Source of the DNA: M55B112 sp040880545
GTDB lineage: Bacteria > Bacteroidota > Bacteroidia > Bacteroidales > GCA-2748055
Assembly (NCBI GenBank): GCA_040880545.1
Contig: JBBDIE010000015.1
Location: forward strand, 1-49,962
Reading direction: 5' to 3'
Length of the DNA stretch: 49,962 nucleotides
Part shown: in pieces, positions 7,418 through 17,290 of the stretch
Layout: every line of letters begins with the position of its first letter
Numbering within the stretch: position 1 is the stretch's first letter
Notes under the pieces: model-generated
The model's input: only the letters and a program-made list of their open reading frames with translations
What the model was told of the DNA's origin: nothing
Database searches by the model: none
Position numbers and translations under genes: made by a program

Positions 7418-10012
7418 ATGAAATCAAAAGCATCACTTATTTTATTGACCATGGTGGCTTCAATGACCTTTTTTTCCTGTAACGGACCGGCGGGAAGCGG
7501 CGTCGAATGCCTGGAAATTGACGCTGGTTGGGAAATGTCGAAACTGGCAGAAAATGAGTGGATCCCGGCCACTGTTCCAGGTTCAGTACATACCGATTTG
7601 TTGAACAATAAAAAAATTGAGGATCCCTTTTTCAGGCTCAATGAGCATGATCTGCAATGGATCGACAAAGTTGACTGGGTGTACCGTACTTCATTCAGAG
7701 CCAGCAGGGAAATCCTAAGTAAGGACCAGGTTGAATTAAAATTCCATGGATTGGATACCTATGCTGAAATATTTCTGAATGATTCTTTACTGCTTAAAAC
7801 AGACAATATGTTCAGGGAATGGTCGGTGCGCTGTGAAACGCTGTTAAAGCCAGGCAAAAACGACCTTGAAATTATATTCCGCTCACCCATAGAGAAAGGT
7901 ATTGAAAAATACGATGCCCTGGATTATACAATACCGGTTTCTGATAATGACCTTGCTGTAATTGGAGCGGTTCCCGGGAATAAAAAAGTAAGCATATTCA
8001 CACGTAAAGCCGGATATCATTTCGGATGGGACTGGGGGCCCAGGTTTGTTACATCCGGCATATGGAAACCAGTTTACCTGGAGGGCTGGGATGAAGGCCG
8101 GTTGAATGATCTGCAGGTGATTCAGCACGAAATTAATGACCAGAAGGCAATCATGAAGGCCATCGTGGAGTTCGAGGCGGGTTCTGTGGAAGATGGAGAA
8201 ATGGTACTCCTGGTAAATAATGAGGCACTGGTTTCACGTAAAGTGAACGCGGATAATATTACCCTATTCGCTGAAATACCTTTCGAAATTGAAAATCCGG
8301 AACTTTGGTGGCCAAATGGAATGGGAGACCAACCACTGTACAACATCCGGGTTGAATTCAGGAAATCAAATCAAGTTATCCATGCGAAAGAGGCACGTAT
8401 CGGGTTACGGACGATTAAACTTGTTACCTCTCCTGATAAATTTGGCAACACCTTTCATTTTCAGGTAAATGGTCGGCCCATATTTATTAAAGGGGCCAAT
8501 TATATACCACAGGACAGTTTTCTGGACCGCGTTACCCCTGAAAAATACGCACACATCATACAATCGGCAGCAGATGCCAATATGAATATGTTAAGAGTCT
8601 GGGGTGGTGGCATCTATGAAAAGGATATTTTCTATGACCTCTGTGATGAAAAAGGGATTCTGGTCTGGCAGGATTTTATGTTTGCATGTTCCATGTTCCC
8701 TGGTGACTCTCTGTTTCTGGAAAATGTAAGACAGGAGGCAATTGATAATGTGACAAGGTTGAGGAACCATCCCTCCATAGCATTGTGGTGCGGCAATAAT
8801 GAAAACCTGAGTGCCTGGTACAGGTGGGGATGGAAAGAAAGGGTTATCGAGGAACAGGGCAAAGATGTAGCCGATATATTATGGAAAGCGTATGAAGATG
8901 TTTTTCACAAGATTCTGCCTGAAGTAGTAAAAAATACGGATCCTGACAGGGCTTACTGGGCCTCATCATCAAGTGCAGATGAGGGGGTTCCTGATAATTT
9001 AACACAAGGGGACCTTCATTACTGGGGTGTTTGGTGGGGGAAAGAACCCTTTAGCAGCTTTAAGGAAAACACAGGCAGGTTTATGTCGGAATATGGATTT
9101 CAATCTTTTCCTGAAATGCGTACCATACAGGAATATGCCATTGCTGATGATTGGGATATCTATTCTGAAGTAATGAAATCTCATCAACGATCAAGTATCG
9201 GGAACGAGACCATTGAATTATACATGAACCGGGACTACAAAAAGCCCGTTGATTTTCCTTCCTTTATATATGTTGGACAGGTATTGCAGGGTGAAGGAAT
9301 CAAAAGGGCCATTGAATTACACAGGGTGCAGATGCCCTATTGTATGGGAAGTCTGTACTGGCAGATCAACGATTGCTGGCCGGTGGCTTCCTGGTCGGGA
9401 ATGGATTATTTCGGAAGGTGGAAGGCACAGCATTACATGGCAAAAGAGGCTTTCAAAAATGTAATAATCGTTCCCGAAACCATGGATGGTAAAACTAAAA
9501 TCAGCATCGTTTCTGATTTGAACAACGATCTGTATGGAACACTGCATTGCAGGCTATCAGATTTTCAGGGAAACATTGTCTGGGAGAACACAATTGAAAC
9601 CCATGTGCCGAAAAATTCAAGTACAATGGTTTATACATTTGACCACTCGAAGATTGGATTTAATAAAAATGAGGTTGTACTGGACATCAGCCTTTCAGAA
9701 AATAATGCTTTAATTGATCAGGCATTATGGTATTATGTGGCTCCAAAGGAATTGAATCTGCCGGTCCCTGAAATTGACATGAAAATTGAGAAAGCCGGAG
9801 TTGGTTTATTCAATATTGAATTAACCAGCGAAATGCTTGTCAAGAATGTATATCTGCAATCAACCGATCAAGATGGCTTTTTTAGCAATAATTATTTTGA
9901 CATGTTACCGGGCAAAGCATACAAAATAGTTTATGAAACCGATGCTGAAACTACTGAATCCGGGATTACGTTTAGGGAACTTACAAGCAGCTATAAGGGT
10001 GAAAATAACTAG
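7418..10012 (+). CDS. GH2 beta-mannosidase lipoprotein
   Basis: An 864-residue lipoprotein (lipobox FFSC) with the five-domain GH2 beta-mannosidase layout: an N-terminal jelly-roll (PGSVHTDLL, DPFFRLNE, DWVYRTSF), an Ig domain, a TIM barrel and C-terminal Ig domains. The GWDWGPRFVTSGIWKPV motif is typical of beta-mannosidases rather than beta-galactosidases. Catalytic residues are visible: acid/base E462 in WCGNNEN and nucleophile E558 in MSEYGFQSFP, close to E462/E555 of Bacteroides BtMan2A. It should release terminal beta-mannose from manno-oligosaccharides or N-glycan-type cores. It precedes a GH114-like gene by 9 bases, which indicates an operon. Confidence 0.9.
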   Translation: MKSKASLILLTMVASMTFFSCNGPAGSGVECLEIDAGWEMSKLAENEWIPATVPGSVHTDLLNNKKIEDPFFRLNEHDLQWIDKVDWVYRTSFRASREILSKDQVELKFHGLDTYAEIFLNDSLLLKTDNMFREWSVRCETLLKPGKNDLEIIFRSPIEKGIEKYDALDYTIPVSDNDLAVIGAVPGNKKVSIFTRKAGYHFGWDWGPRFVTSGIWKPVYLEGWDEGRLNDLQVIQHEINDQKAIMKAIVEFEAGSVEDGEMVLLVNNEALVSRKVNADNITLFAEIPFEIENPELWWPNGMGDQPLYNIRVEFRKSNQVIHAKEARIGLRTIKLVTSPDKFGNTFHFQVNGRPIFIKGANYIPQDSFLDRVTPEKYAHIIQSAADANMNMLRVWGGGIYEKDIFYDLCDEKGILVWQDFMFACSMFPGDSLFLENVRQEAIDNVTRLRNHPSIALWCGNNENLSAWYRWGWKERVIEEQGKDVADILWKAYEDVFHKILPEVVKNTDPDRAYWASSSSADEGVPDNLTQGDLHYWGVWWGKEPFSSFKENTGRFMSEYGFQSFPEMRTIQEYAIADDWDIYSEVMKSHQRSSIGNETIELYMNRDYKKPVDFPSFIYVGQVLQGEGIKRAIELHRVQMPYCMGSLYWQINDCWPVASWSGMDYFGRWKAQHYMAKEAFKNVIIVPETMDGKTKISIVSDLNNDLYGTLHCRLSDFQGNIVWENTIETHVPKNSSTMVYTFDHSKIGFNKNEVVLDISLSENNALIDQALWYYVAPKELNLPVPEIDMKIEKAGVGLFNIELTSEMLVKNVYLQSTDQDGFFSNNYFDMLPGKAYKIVYETDAETTESGITFRELTSSYKGENN

Positions 10013-10021
10013 CTCAACAAA

Positions 10022-10993
10022 ATGAAATCCGGGTCCCATTTCTTGCTGGTTTTGCTGATGATGGTTATAATCATCAGCTTCAAATCATGTAATGATGAGA
10101 TTGATCCTGTTTATAGGGATAGTATGCGTGAGTTTGTAGGATCAATCAGTAGTTATGCTAAATCAGATCATCCTGATTTTATCATTATCCCTCAAAACGG
10201 ACATGAGTTAGTTTCTGTAAACGGAGAACCGGATGGTGACCCGCATACAGATTATCTCGATGCTATTGATGGTGCTGGTCAGGAAGACCTCTTTTACGGT
10301 TATTCCGCTGATGACAGGGCCACACCTTTGGAAGAGACAAACTATTTGCTGGGATTTCTGAAGAAGTGTGAGGAACATGATGTGGAGGTTCTTGTTACAG
10401 ATTATTGCAGTTCCATCGAAAAGAGTGAGGACTCGTACTATGTCAATGAACAGGAAGGATTCATCTCATTTGCAGCGCCAGATCGGGAGTTATCCACGAT
10501 CCCGGCTTCTCATGCAATTTATAATGAAAATACCGATGATATTGCCAGGTTGGGTGAAGCCAGAAATTTTCTTTACCTGATCAATCCTGATCAGTATGCC
10601 AGTAAAACTGAGTTGGTTAATGCAATTTCAGCAACCAACTATGATTTGTTGATCCTGGATCTTTTTGTTGGGGTAACACAGTTGACAACTAATGATCTTA
10701 CCAAATTAAAGATAAAGGCAAATGGAGCAAGCAGGCTCGTAATTGCATATATGAGTATCGGAGAGGCTGAAAACTACAGGTATTACTGGAATACTGAATG
10801 GGAAGATGAGAGACCTGACTGGCTCGAAAAAGAAAACCCCCGGTGGGAAGGAAATTTCAAAGTTCAGTATTGGAACCCGGAATGGCAGGCAATTATATTT
10901 GGGAAAGAAGAAAGTTATCTCGACAAAATAATTTCCGCCGGTTTTGATGGTGTGTATCTTGATATAATTGAGGCATTTGAATATTTTGAATAA
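10022..10993 (+). CDS. GH114 / TM1410-like endo-alpha-1,4-polygalactosaminidase-family lipoprotein
   Basis: A 323-residue exported protein (hydrophobic leader ending SFKSC) with the split (beta/alpha)8 layout of the TM1410/MJ1477 family, related to GH114. Motifs seen are YDLLILDLFVG, VIAYMSIGEAENYRYYW and the C-terminal GFDGVYLDIIEAFEYF, whose acidic residues form the presumed active site. Characterised GH114 members cleave alpha-1,4-linked galactosamine polymers found in biofilm exopolysaccharides; activity on this protein is inferred. It starts 9 bases after the GH2 stop, so the two are co-transcribed. It ends 33 bases from the oppositely oriented GH106-like gene. Confidence 0.72.
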   Translation: MKSGSHFLLVLLMMVIIISFKSCNDEIDPVYRDSMREFVGSISSYAKSDHPDFIIIPQNGHELVSVNGEPDGDPHTDYLDAIDGAGQEDLFYGYSADDRATPLEETNYLLGFLKKCEEHDVEVLVTDYCSSIEKSEDSYYVNEQEGFISFAAPDRELSTIPASHAIYNENTDDIARLGEARNFLYLINPDQYASKTELVNAISATNYDLLILDLFVGVTQLTTNDLTKLKIKANGASRLVIAYMSIGEAENYRYYWNTEWEDERPDWLEKENPRWEGNFKVQYWNPEWQAIIFGKEESYLDKIISAGFDGVYLDIIEAFEYFE

Positions 10994-11026
10994 ACGGAAG
11001 CTTGATACAACAAGGCCTAACCCTGT

Positions 11027-14000
11027 TTAGTCTGTTAAAGCCACTATTTCAAATGGTTCCATTAATCCATAATCCTTAAGATCATACCCGATACCAGAAG
11101 GCTGCACCTCCGGAGCATATTTGAAACTCCACGGAGTTACCAGTCCTGGTAATCTGATATTATGATGTGGCCCAAGTAAATTTTTCAGGGAACCGTAAAC
11201 ACTAACAGTTACATGGTTCTCTCCCCGATTTACATAATCATCAATACGCAACTCATATGGTTTTGAATACAGTTGTCCCGACTCCTTGCCATTAACTGTT
11301 ACCGACACAACCGTACCTTCCCAGCTGGGTAATCTAACCTTCACATGCCCCTTTTCGCCTAGTGTAAAGGATGCGGAATAATCCATTCTCCCACTATAAA
11401 ATGGCATTCCAGACTCTTTCCATGAACCAGTAGAACGATTGCTGGCCGTTGCAAGGAGCCATCCCCTGTCCAATGGCAATACGTCAAAATCGCCCACCAG
11501 ATAAACCGGCTCAAGCTCACAGTAGACCGACATAGGTTCGGCTTTAATCTCAACAACATTATCCCCGGGAACCAGTCCTTCCCTGATCCTGTATACCCCG
11601 AAAGCCTTATCCAGCCACCATTCACCCCTGATCTGCTCTAAAGGCATACCGTTTAAACTTACTTCATATAAACCGGGACGTTCAACCACAAGCCGCAGAT
11701 CTTTGGATTCGAACCTGGAATCAGCAAAGAAAGGAAATTGTGCAATAAATCCGGATCCTTCAGGAAAAGTATCCCGGTCGATAATGCTGGTCCGGAATTG
11801 TGAAGCCGATACCCATGGATTCTTTGGAAAACCATGATGATTAAAAATGGCGGTCTGTGCATTATAAAAATAGGTCAGGAGAGATGTATCACTATCCATA
11901 ATAATGCTACAGTAATCAAGGGTTAATGCATTCTCACTCTTTAATTCCACCTGGAAATCTGACAGATCCAGGCTGGTTTCTTTTCCGTTCCATCTCCTGA
12001 TCCTTTGCTGTTTCTTCTTAATATCATGGTCACTAATAAACAGTAACAAGCTTCCACACGGATCAATTTCAGCATTAAAGCTCAGAATATCATTTGAGTA
12101 CAGACATGGATACATCTCTATGGCACCGGATATAAGATCCATATGTGCCAGGTCCTTTCCCTGTGCCACCATCTGAACCTTACATATTTCTGTTTTACTG
12201 GAATTGACAAGGAAAAGAAGTTGTCCGTCTTCCAGTTGTCTCCTCATGTGCAGCAATGATCCTCCGCTTTGTTCCGTAATCAAAAATTCATCTGTTCTCA
12301 GATAATCCAATAGCCTTGGATCATTACACCCGGCCATTGAAATCCATTGGTCCGAATATTTCTGTGCCAGCTCCTGGCTTTGGCTACTTTTAATTCCATC
12401 GATATATGCCGGTGGATGACAGAGTGCTACAACGATCCCCCCATTTTCCATGTAAATTTCGAGGAGCGCAGCTGTCTCACTGTTCAGATTAGTCATATGT
12501 GTAGGTATCACAACAAAATCATAAGCTCGTTCTCCCACTACAAACATTTCCCCAAGCACAGAGCCATGGTCCCTGATTATATTTTCAGAACCCAGGTCAT
12601 ATTCGATCTGTTCGTCCTCCATCAATTCAAGCAATTCACGAAAATCATTATCCAAAGCGTTCAGTTCTTCAGAAGATTGGCCAACGGCATAGCTCATCCA
12701 GGCAGATGTGGTAGGCTCCAAAACAAGAATATTGTTCAACTGTTCCCCGGAGGCAAGAGCAACGGATAGTCTGTTGAAATATTGATTCAATGCCGGGTAC
12801 TGTTCCCAATAGGGTGCATGGTAGGAGAACGATTGTGGAAAATCGTGTTTTCGATCTCCCAGCAGTGTCTGATAAGAGAGGTGTTGGTTCATCAGGTTAA
12901 CTCCCAGGACATACTCCCAGTCACCATTTCTCTTCATATCCTCAAAAGTCAGTTCCCATCCGGAAGCACCGTAAGTTTCACTTAAACTCCGCACCCTGCC
13001 AAGTTGGTTGGCAACACTATTTAATTCCCTTACTGCCCTGATATTCCCGAACTGATCTGGTCTGCCTTCCCACGTATTAAAAAGCATATCAATCCCTGGG
13101 ATCTGGTGCCAGGCATACATCGCCATATTATCCGGTCCGTGATGCGGACTCGGCCAGCCATGTTCCCAATAATGGCCCGTCCATGCCAGCCCTTTCTCTT
13201 CCGTGTATTCATACCATGGTTTCGACCATCGCTCAATAAACAGCTCCAGTAATAGCTGATAATAATTATGTCTGACCTGTTTAGACATGGAATTATTTTC
13301 AACCAACGACACCAGGTGAGGTTCCAGTCTGTATCCCCAGCGTTTAGTAAATTGTTCGAAAAGATCCGGGGTCCAGCGGATCAACTTATTGCCACCCTGG
13401 GGTGCAATATTCGGCTCATCTGTAAAAACGCCAGGAACTGAATGTCCAAACTCATTCCCAATCGTCTCCTCATATCCGGTCATGGTAACCTCTATGAATT
13501 TTTCAGTAACACCCGGCTTTAATAAATCCACATATGAATATCCGGCATACCAGTCGGTAACAGGGTAATATACCTTTTCATATAAGAGGAATTCACCGCT
13601 GGTACCGATATAATCCTTGTTCGACCCTTTGATCTCAATGAGGGAGTCTTTCAAAACATAGATCAGATGGTACTCTTTGGAACTATCCGGCTGAAAAATT
13701 GATTGCCGATGCAGCCTCAGTGCATGACCCTCATTATACGAAGATGGCATTTCAGCGGGAACTATCCCACCGGCGAATCCACTGGGAAATGAATTTTCAT
13801 CATAGATCCAAACATTAATATCCAGCTTTTTAGCTCGCTTTAATGCATAAGCCACTAAGGAGTACCACTCTTCAGAAGCATACTCGGTGATCAGTCCATA
13901 CCTGGGGTGAATAAAAACACCTCCAAATCCCTTGTGCGAGAAATCTGCCAACTGCTCATCAATCATTTTTTCTGTAACCTCACCGTTCCACACCCAAAAC

Positions 14001-14149
14001 GGAACAGTCTTGTATGCATCCGGAACTACAGTGAAATTTTTACGCAACTGGCTGAAGGATGTAAAGTGGGTATCCATTTTTACTTTTTCGTCGCAGGAAT
14101 GTATAACTAATGCCCCAATTAAGACGATAAGAAATCTTTTGATGCTCAT
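11027..14149 (-). CDS. Large GH106-like glycoside hydrolase lipoprotein (putative alpha-L-rhamnosidase)
   Basis: A 1040-residue lipoprotein (lipobox IHSC). The N-terminal catalytic barrel begins VPFWVWNGEVTEKMIDEQ and continues GFGGVFIHPRYGL and INVWIYDENSFPSGFAGG. It then has FTDEPNIAP and TGHYWEHGWPSPHHG, which supply acidic residues at barrel strand ends. This is the style of the Glyco_hydro_106 family of alpha-L-rhamnosidases. The C-terminal about 250 residues look like galactose-binding beta-sandwich domains, with EVSLNGMPLEQIRGEWW and SVTVNGKESGQL. Its length fits GH106 enzymes (about 1000-1150). Substrate assignment is inferred. It is a single gene, divergent from the lipoprotein gene starting at 14406. 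Confidence 0.62.
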   Translation of the reverse strand: MSIKRFLIVLIGALVIHSCDEKVKMDTHFTSFSQLRKNFTVVPDAYKTVPFWVWNGEVTEKMIDEQLADFSHKGFGGVFIHPRYGLITEYASEEWYSLVAYALKRAKKLDINVWIYDENSFPSGFAGGIVPAEMPSSYNEGHALRLHRQSIFQPDSSKEYHLIYVLKDSLIEIKGSNKDYIGTSGEFLLYEKVYYPVTDWYAGYSYVDLLKPGVTEKFIEVTMTGYEETIGNEFGHSVPGVFTDEPNIAPQGGNKLIRWTPDLFEQFTKRWGYRLEPHLVSLVENNSMSKQVRHNYYQLLLELFIERWSKPWYEYTEEKGLAWTGHYWEHGWPSPHHGPDNMAMYAWHQIPGIDMLFNTWEGRPDQFGNIRAVRELNSVANQLGRVRSLSETYGASGWELTFEDMKRNGDWEYVLGVNLMNQHLSYQTLLGDRKHDFPQSFSYHAPYWEQYPALNQYFNRLSVALASGEQLNNILVLEPTTSAWMSYAVGQSSEELNALDNDFRELLELMEDEQIEYDLGSENIIRDHGSVLGEMFVVGERAYDFVVIPTHMTNLNSETAALLEIYMENGGIVVALCHPPAYIDGIKSSQSQELAQKYSDQWISMAGCNDPRLLDYLRTDEFLITEQSGGSLLHMRRQLEDGQLLFLVNSSKTEICKVQMVAQGKDLAHMDLISGAIEMYPCLYSNDILSFNAEIDPCGSLLLFISDHDIKKKQQRIRRWNGKETSLDLSDFQVELKSENALTLDYCSIIMDSDTSLLTYFYNAQTAIFNHHGFPKNPWVSASQFRTSIIDRDTFPEGSGFIAQFPFFADSRFESKDLRLVVERPGLYEVSLNGMPLEQIRGEWWLDKAFGVYRIREGLVPGDNVVEIKAEPMSVYCELEPVYLVGDFDVLPLDRGWLLATASNRSTGSWKESGMPFYSGRMDYSASFTLGEKGHVKVRLPSWEGTVVSVTVNGKESGQLYSKPYELRIDDYVNRGENHVTVSVYGSLKNLLGPHHNIRLPGLVTPWSFKYAPEVQPSGIGYDLKDYGLMEPFEIVALTD

Positions 14150-14405
14150 ATTTTCTATTGTTAGGTTTTTATCCTGCCATGATTTGTAACCTGTTCAGAA
14201 TTCCCTGCGATGCCACGTGTTCAGTCTGTGGTTTTGGAACGTTGCTTCAGTCCTGTTTGTAAATTTTGCAAAATTCTCATTTTCAATGGCGGCCATCTGG
14301 TTAAGCTCAGATGTAAAAATAGCAGTTTCAGAGGATTTAAAAAATGGCTGGAATATTTTAATTACTTTCACTATATTGTTACATAATTATAAGAATAACA
14401 TTCCA

Positions 14406-15086
14406 ATGAATAACCGAATCATTATCGTAATCGTATTCCTCTCCTCTTTGATGCTTCAATCATGTTTTGAGATAAGAGAAATTGTGAAATTCAATAAAGA
14501 TGGATCAGGTACATTTACCATGACAATTGACATGAGCGAAGTAAAGCAGATGCTTGCCGGATTTGGCGGAAGTGAAGAGATAGAAAGCAGCAGTCCGTTT
14601 CAAAATATGGAAACGGAATCGGCAGCTACCATGAAGCGGTTAAGGGAAACAGATGGACTGTCCAACATTAATTTTATCTCCGAGAATGATGGGTATGTGA
14701 TAATAACCAGCTTTGATTTCAGCGATATTGACGCGTTGAACAGGGGAATGGACGTGGTTTATGATAACGAGTCTGAATACGAGGGAACCCCGGATTATTA
14801 CAAATTCAGAAGAAGAAAATTTGAAAGAACCTCGTCACACAATTTTCTTGACAAGGTAAAGAAGGAGTTCACAACAGAAGATATGGCCACCGAAGGTATG
14901 GACCTGTCAGCATTATTTGCAGATGTTGTTTATGTAAACAAAATTATTTTTGAAGGTAAAAAAATTAAAAAAGTTAGATCCGGTCATCCTGAGTTATCAG
15001 AAAACGGATCAATGGCGACCAACAGATATCTGATTTTTAATGAAGAGAATGAACAGTCCCTGGATTTTAAATTACGTGTAAAGTAA
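14406..15086 (+). CDS. Hypothetical lipoprotein
   Basis: A 226-residue lipoprotein. The ATG at 14406 gives a clean lipoprotein signal (MNNRIIIVIVFLSSLMLQSC). The in-frame ATG at 14217 would add 63 residues of low-quality sequence and is rejected. The mature part begins EIREIVKFNKDGSGTFTMTIDMSE, a beta-rich start seen in small Bacteroidota surface proteins, followed by a charged region with many Glu/Asp/Lys. I recognise no family and no catalytic motif. It is flanked by the divergent GH106-like gene and the convergent glutamine-synthetase-like gene. Confidence 0.6.
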   Translation: MNNRIIIVIVFLSSLMLQSCFEIREIVKFNKDGSGTFTMTIDMSEVKQMLAGFGGSEEIESSSPFQNMETESAATMKRLRETDGLSNINFISENDGYVIITSFDFSDIDALNRGMDVVYDNESEYEGTPDYYKFRRRKFERTSSHNFLDKVKKEFTTEDMATEGMDLSALFADVVYVNKIIFEGKKIKKVRSGHPELSENGSMATNRYLIFNEENEQSLDFKLRVK

Positions 15087-15182
15087 CCAGCTGATCAGAC
15101 AGGATTTCGTAATCTGCTCTTTCATGTTATGCCGGGGGTTATTTAACATCCGGATTCAATGAAATGAACGATAAATTATCTT

Positions 15183-16679
15183 TTACACATGAATATATTT
15201 CAGAATCAGGTTCCTGATCTCTTTCTTATTCCATTGCACTCTTTTTGAAAGCAGTTGGTCGTTATACGATTGCAATTTTTCGATAACATGATCGATCATT
15301 CCCACAGGAAACACCCTGTCCTTTTCAAACACATGCCGCTTTGCTTGTAAAGCAGCAGCAGATTCATAACATGATGCAGGCAGATGATCCAGATGTACAT
15401 ATTTTTCCCTGTTTTTATAAATATCTTCATCCACATACAGGGATTCTGCCAATTCCAGTGAATTGTTCATTTCCAAACCATGAAGTGATGCAAGTACCAG
15501 TCCGGCCATGAGCGAATGTATATCTGCTGATCCGTCCGGAGCCCTGAATTCGAAAGTCTGCCTTTCCGGGGTATTCAGGTTTAGTTCCTTCTCCTGGGGA
15601 TTGGCATCACCGATCATGTTACTATTACCAAGCCACCCCAATGGGATCCTCACCAGAACACTCCTGTTCCTGTCTCCCCAACAGATTCTGGTTGGAGCTT
15701 CCTGTTCAGGAACCAGGCGTACATAGGAAGTGGGAACAGTATTTCCAAAAGCAGTCAACGCCCCGGTAGTGTCCAGTATTCCGGCAATCATTTTCTTTGC
15801 TGCATCGGTGATCCCTGTGTTGTCAGACAAAATATTCTCCTCCCCACTCAAAACCATCATGTGAATATGCAATCCACTGCCTGCCATTCCTTCGGAAATT
15901 TTCGGACCGAAACTTATCTCCACACCATTTTTGTAAGAAAGCATCCTCAGAATCCACTTTGCGATCACTAACTGGTCAGCAGCATCTTCAACATCTTCGG
16001 GAAGGAACTCAATCTCATGCTGTTCAAATAATTCATTTACTGAAGAAAAATTTCCAACTTCATTATGACTGTATTTGACCTTTCCACCTGCCCTGGAAAT
16101 CAAGATTGAAGCTTCATGTCTTAGCTGTTCCCATTTTGAAAATGGAGCAGATTCATGATATCCCTTTTGTTCGGGTACCAGATAAAGTTCTTCCTTTGGT
16201 GAACTGATATAATATTCCAACTCACCCATGGCTTTAAACTGCATCCCGGTTCGTTCCCTGAACAAGGCATGTGCTTTACGAAGTATTTGATCCGGAGAAT
16301 TATCCAGAGGCTTTCCCTGACTTGTATAAAATGAACATAATATCTCCAGTGCCGGTATCTCGGAAAATGGATTTACAAATGCAGTTTTATATCGCGGAAT
16401 AACATACAGATCACTCGAACCAGCACTTATATAGGAAAATAAACTTGAACCATCTACACGTTCTCCAAAGGTCAGAAGCTGCTCTAAATACTCCAGGCTC
16501 TGGATAACAAAATTCAATGACTTCAATTTGCCATCTTCTGCAATATATCGGAAATTTAACATCCTGATCTGGTGAGCCTCAATAAATTTCACCAGGTCAT
16601 TCCGCTGGAATTCCGAAGCAGGTTTACCAATGAAGTTTTCCAGTTCGTTGGAATTCAATTGTGATTGTTGGGTATTCAT
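15183..16679 (-). CDS. Glutamine synthetase family protein
   Basis: A 498-residue protein with the class I glutamine synthetase fold: a beta-grasp N-domain (about residues 15-110) and a catalytic domain with the GS residues GELEYY (ExE-type metal ligand), GSGLHIHM (H-loop), CWGDRNRSVLVRIP (ATP/Glu-binding Arg) and the C-terminal EFRAPDGSADIH (metal-binding ExR). The length is slightly above housekeeping GlnA (about 440-470). The poorly conserved N-terminus and ELEYYIS in place of the usual ExEFF suggest a divergent member, so it may ligate glutamate to an amine other than ammonia. No nitrogen-regulation genes are adjacent. The gene is monocistronic. Confidence 0.8.
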   Translation of the reverse strand: MNTQQSQLNSNELENFIGKPASEFQRNDLVKFIEAHQIRMLNFRYIAEDGKLKSLNFVIQSLEYLEQLLTFGERVDGSSLFSYISAGSSDLYVIPRYKTAFVNPFSEIPALEILCSFYTSQGKPLDNSPDQILRKAHALFRERTGMQFKAMGELEYYISSPKEELYLVPEQKGYHESAPFSKWEQLRHEASILISRAGGKVKYSHNEVGNFSSVNELFEQHEIEFLPEDVEDAADQLVIAKWILRMLSYKNGVEISFGPKISEGMAGSGLHIHMMVLSGEENILSDNTGITDAAKKMIAGILDTTGALTAFGNTVPTSYVRLVPEQEAPTRICWGDRNRSVLVRIPLGWLGNSNMIGDANPQEKELNLNTPERQTFEFRAPDGSADIHSLMAGLVLASLHGLEMNNSLELAESLYVDEDIYKNREKYVHLDHLPASCYESAAALQAKRHVFEKDRVFPVGMIDHVIEKLQSYNDQLLSKRVQWNKKEIRNLILKYIHV

Positions 16680-17290
16680 CTAAATATGCTCTTTTTTAAT
16701 TATCAGATAATAAGGTAGTCATAGCTTCAGTCTATCTAGCGTCTGTCAATTACGTGGAGTGGCTGGATTATAATATTTGTTTGCAAGGCATACGAAGTCA
16801 ATAAAACCATTAGCGCTTCCCCTTCCCTTGTAAACCTTGAAAGAGAAGGTTCAAATATAGACGAGTAAATCCTGGCCACATATGATATATAACAGGTGAT
16901 AGGTATGTTTAACAACAAAGGAAAAAAGGTTATGGCCGTAGATTAAATTGTCCGTTACAAATTTTTATTAAAAGTCCGTCAACACATAATTAATCACTGT
17001 TTTTATGACCATTTTATTTGTTATTCAGGATCTATTAAATGCAGATAAAATTTAGAGCGCGGGCGGGATTCAGATAATTTTCACTCAAATTTATTCGTAA
17101 TTAATTTTGGTTAAACTTTTATATTTTTAATATTTACCAACTATAGAAATGATAATTCCGACATCAATGCTGTAAAGCCTCTGACTGTTGTTATTGGCTC
17201 TTGACTAAGATTTTGGATGAGGGATTCACATTTGAACAAAAAACCTTGAAATGCATTATTTATTTATAGTATCCAAAAACAATTACATTA
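16680..17290. other. 610-bp intergenic region left of NhaA
   Basis: AT-rich sequence between the divergent glutamine-synthetase-like gene and NhaA. A 60-codon minus-strand frame (16736-16918) reads protein-like near its middle (YSSIFEPSLSRFTREGEALM), but it matches nothing I recognise and has no support as a gene. No repeat, RNA gene or clear terminator was seen. Confidence 0.4.

Noticed and set aside
14217..14405. 63-residue N-terminal extension of the lipoprotein
   Set aside because: The extension has no signal features, while the ATG at 14406 starts a textbook lipoprotein leader.
16736..16918. 60-residue minus-strand frame upstream of NhaA
   Set aside because: No recognisable family, no promoter or ribosome-binding signal; may be chance.
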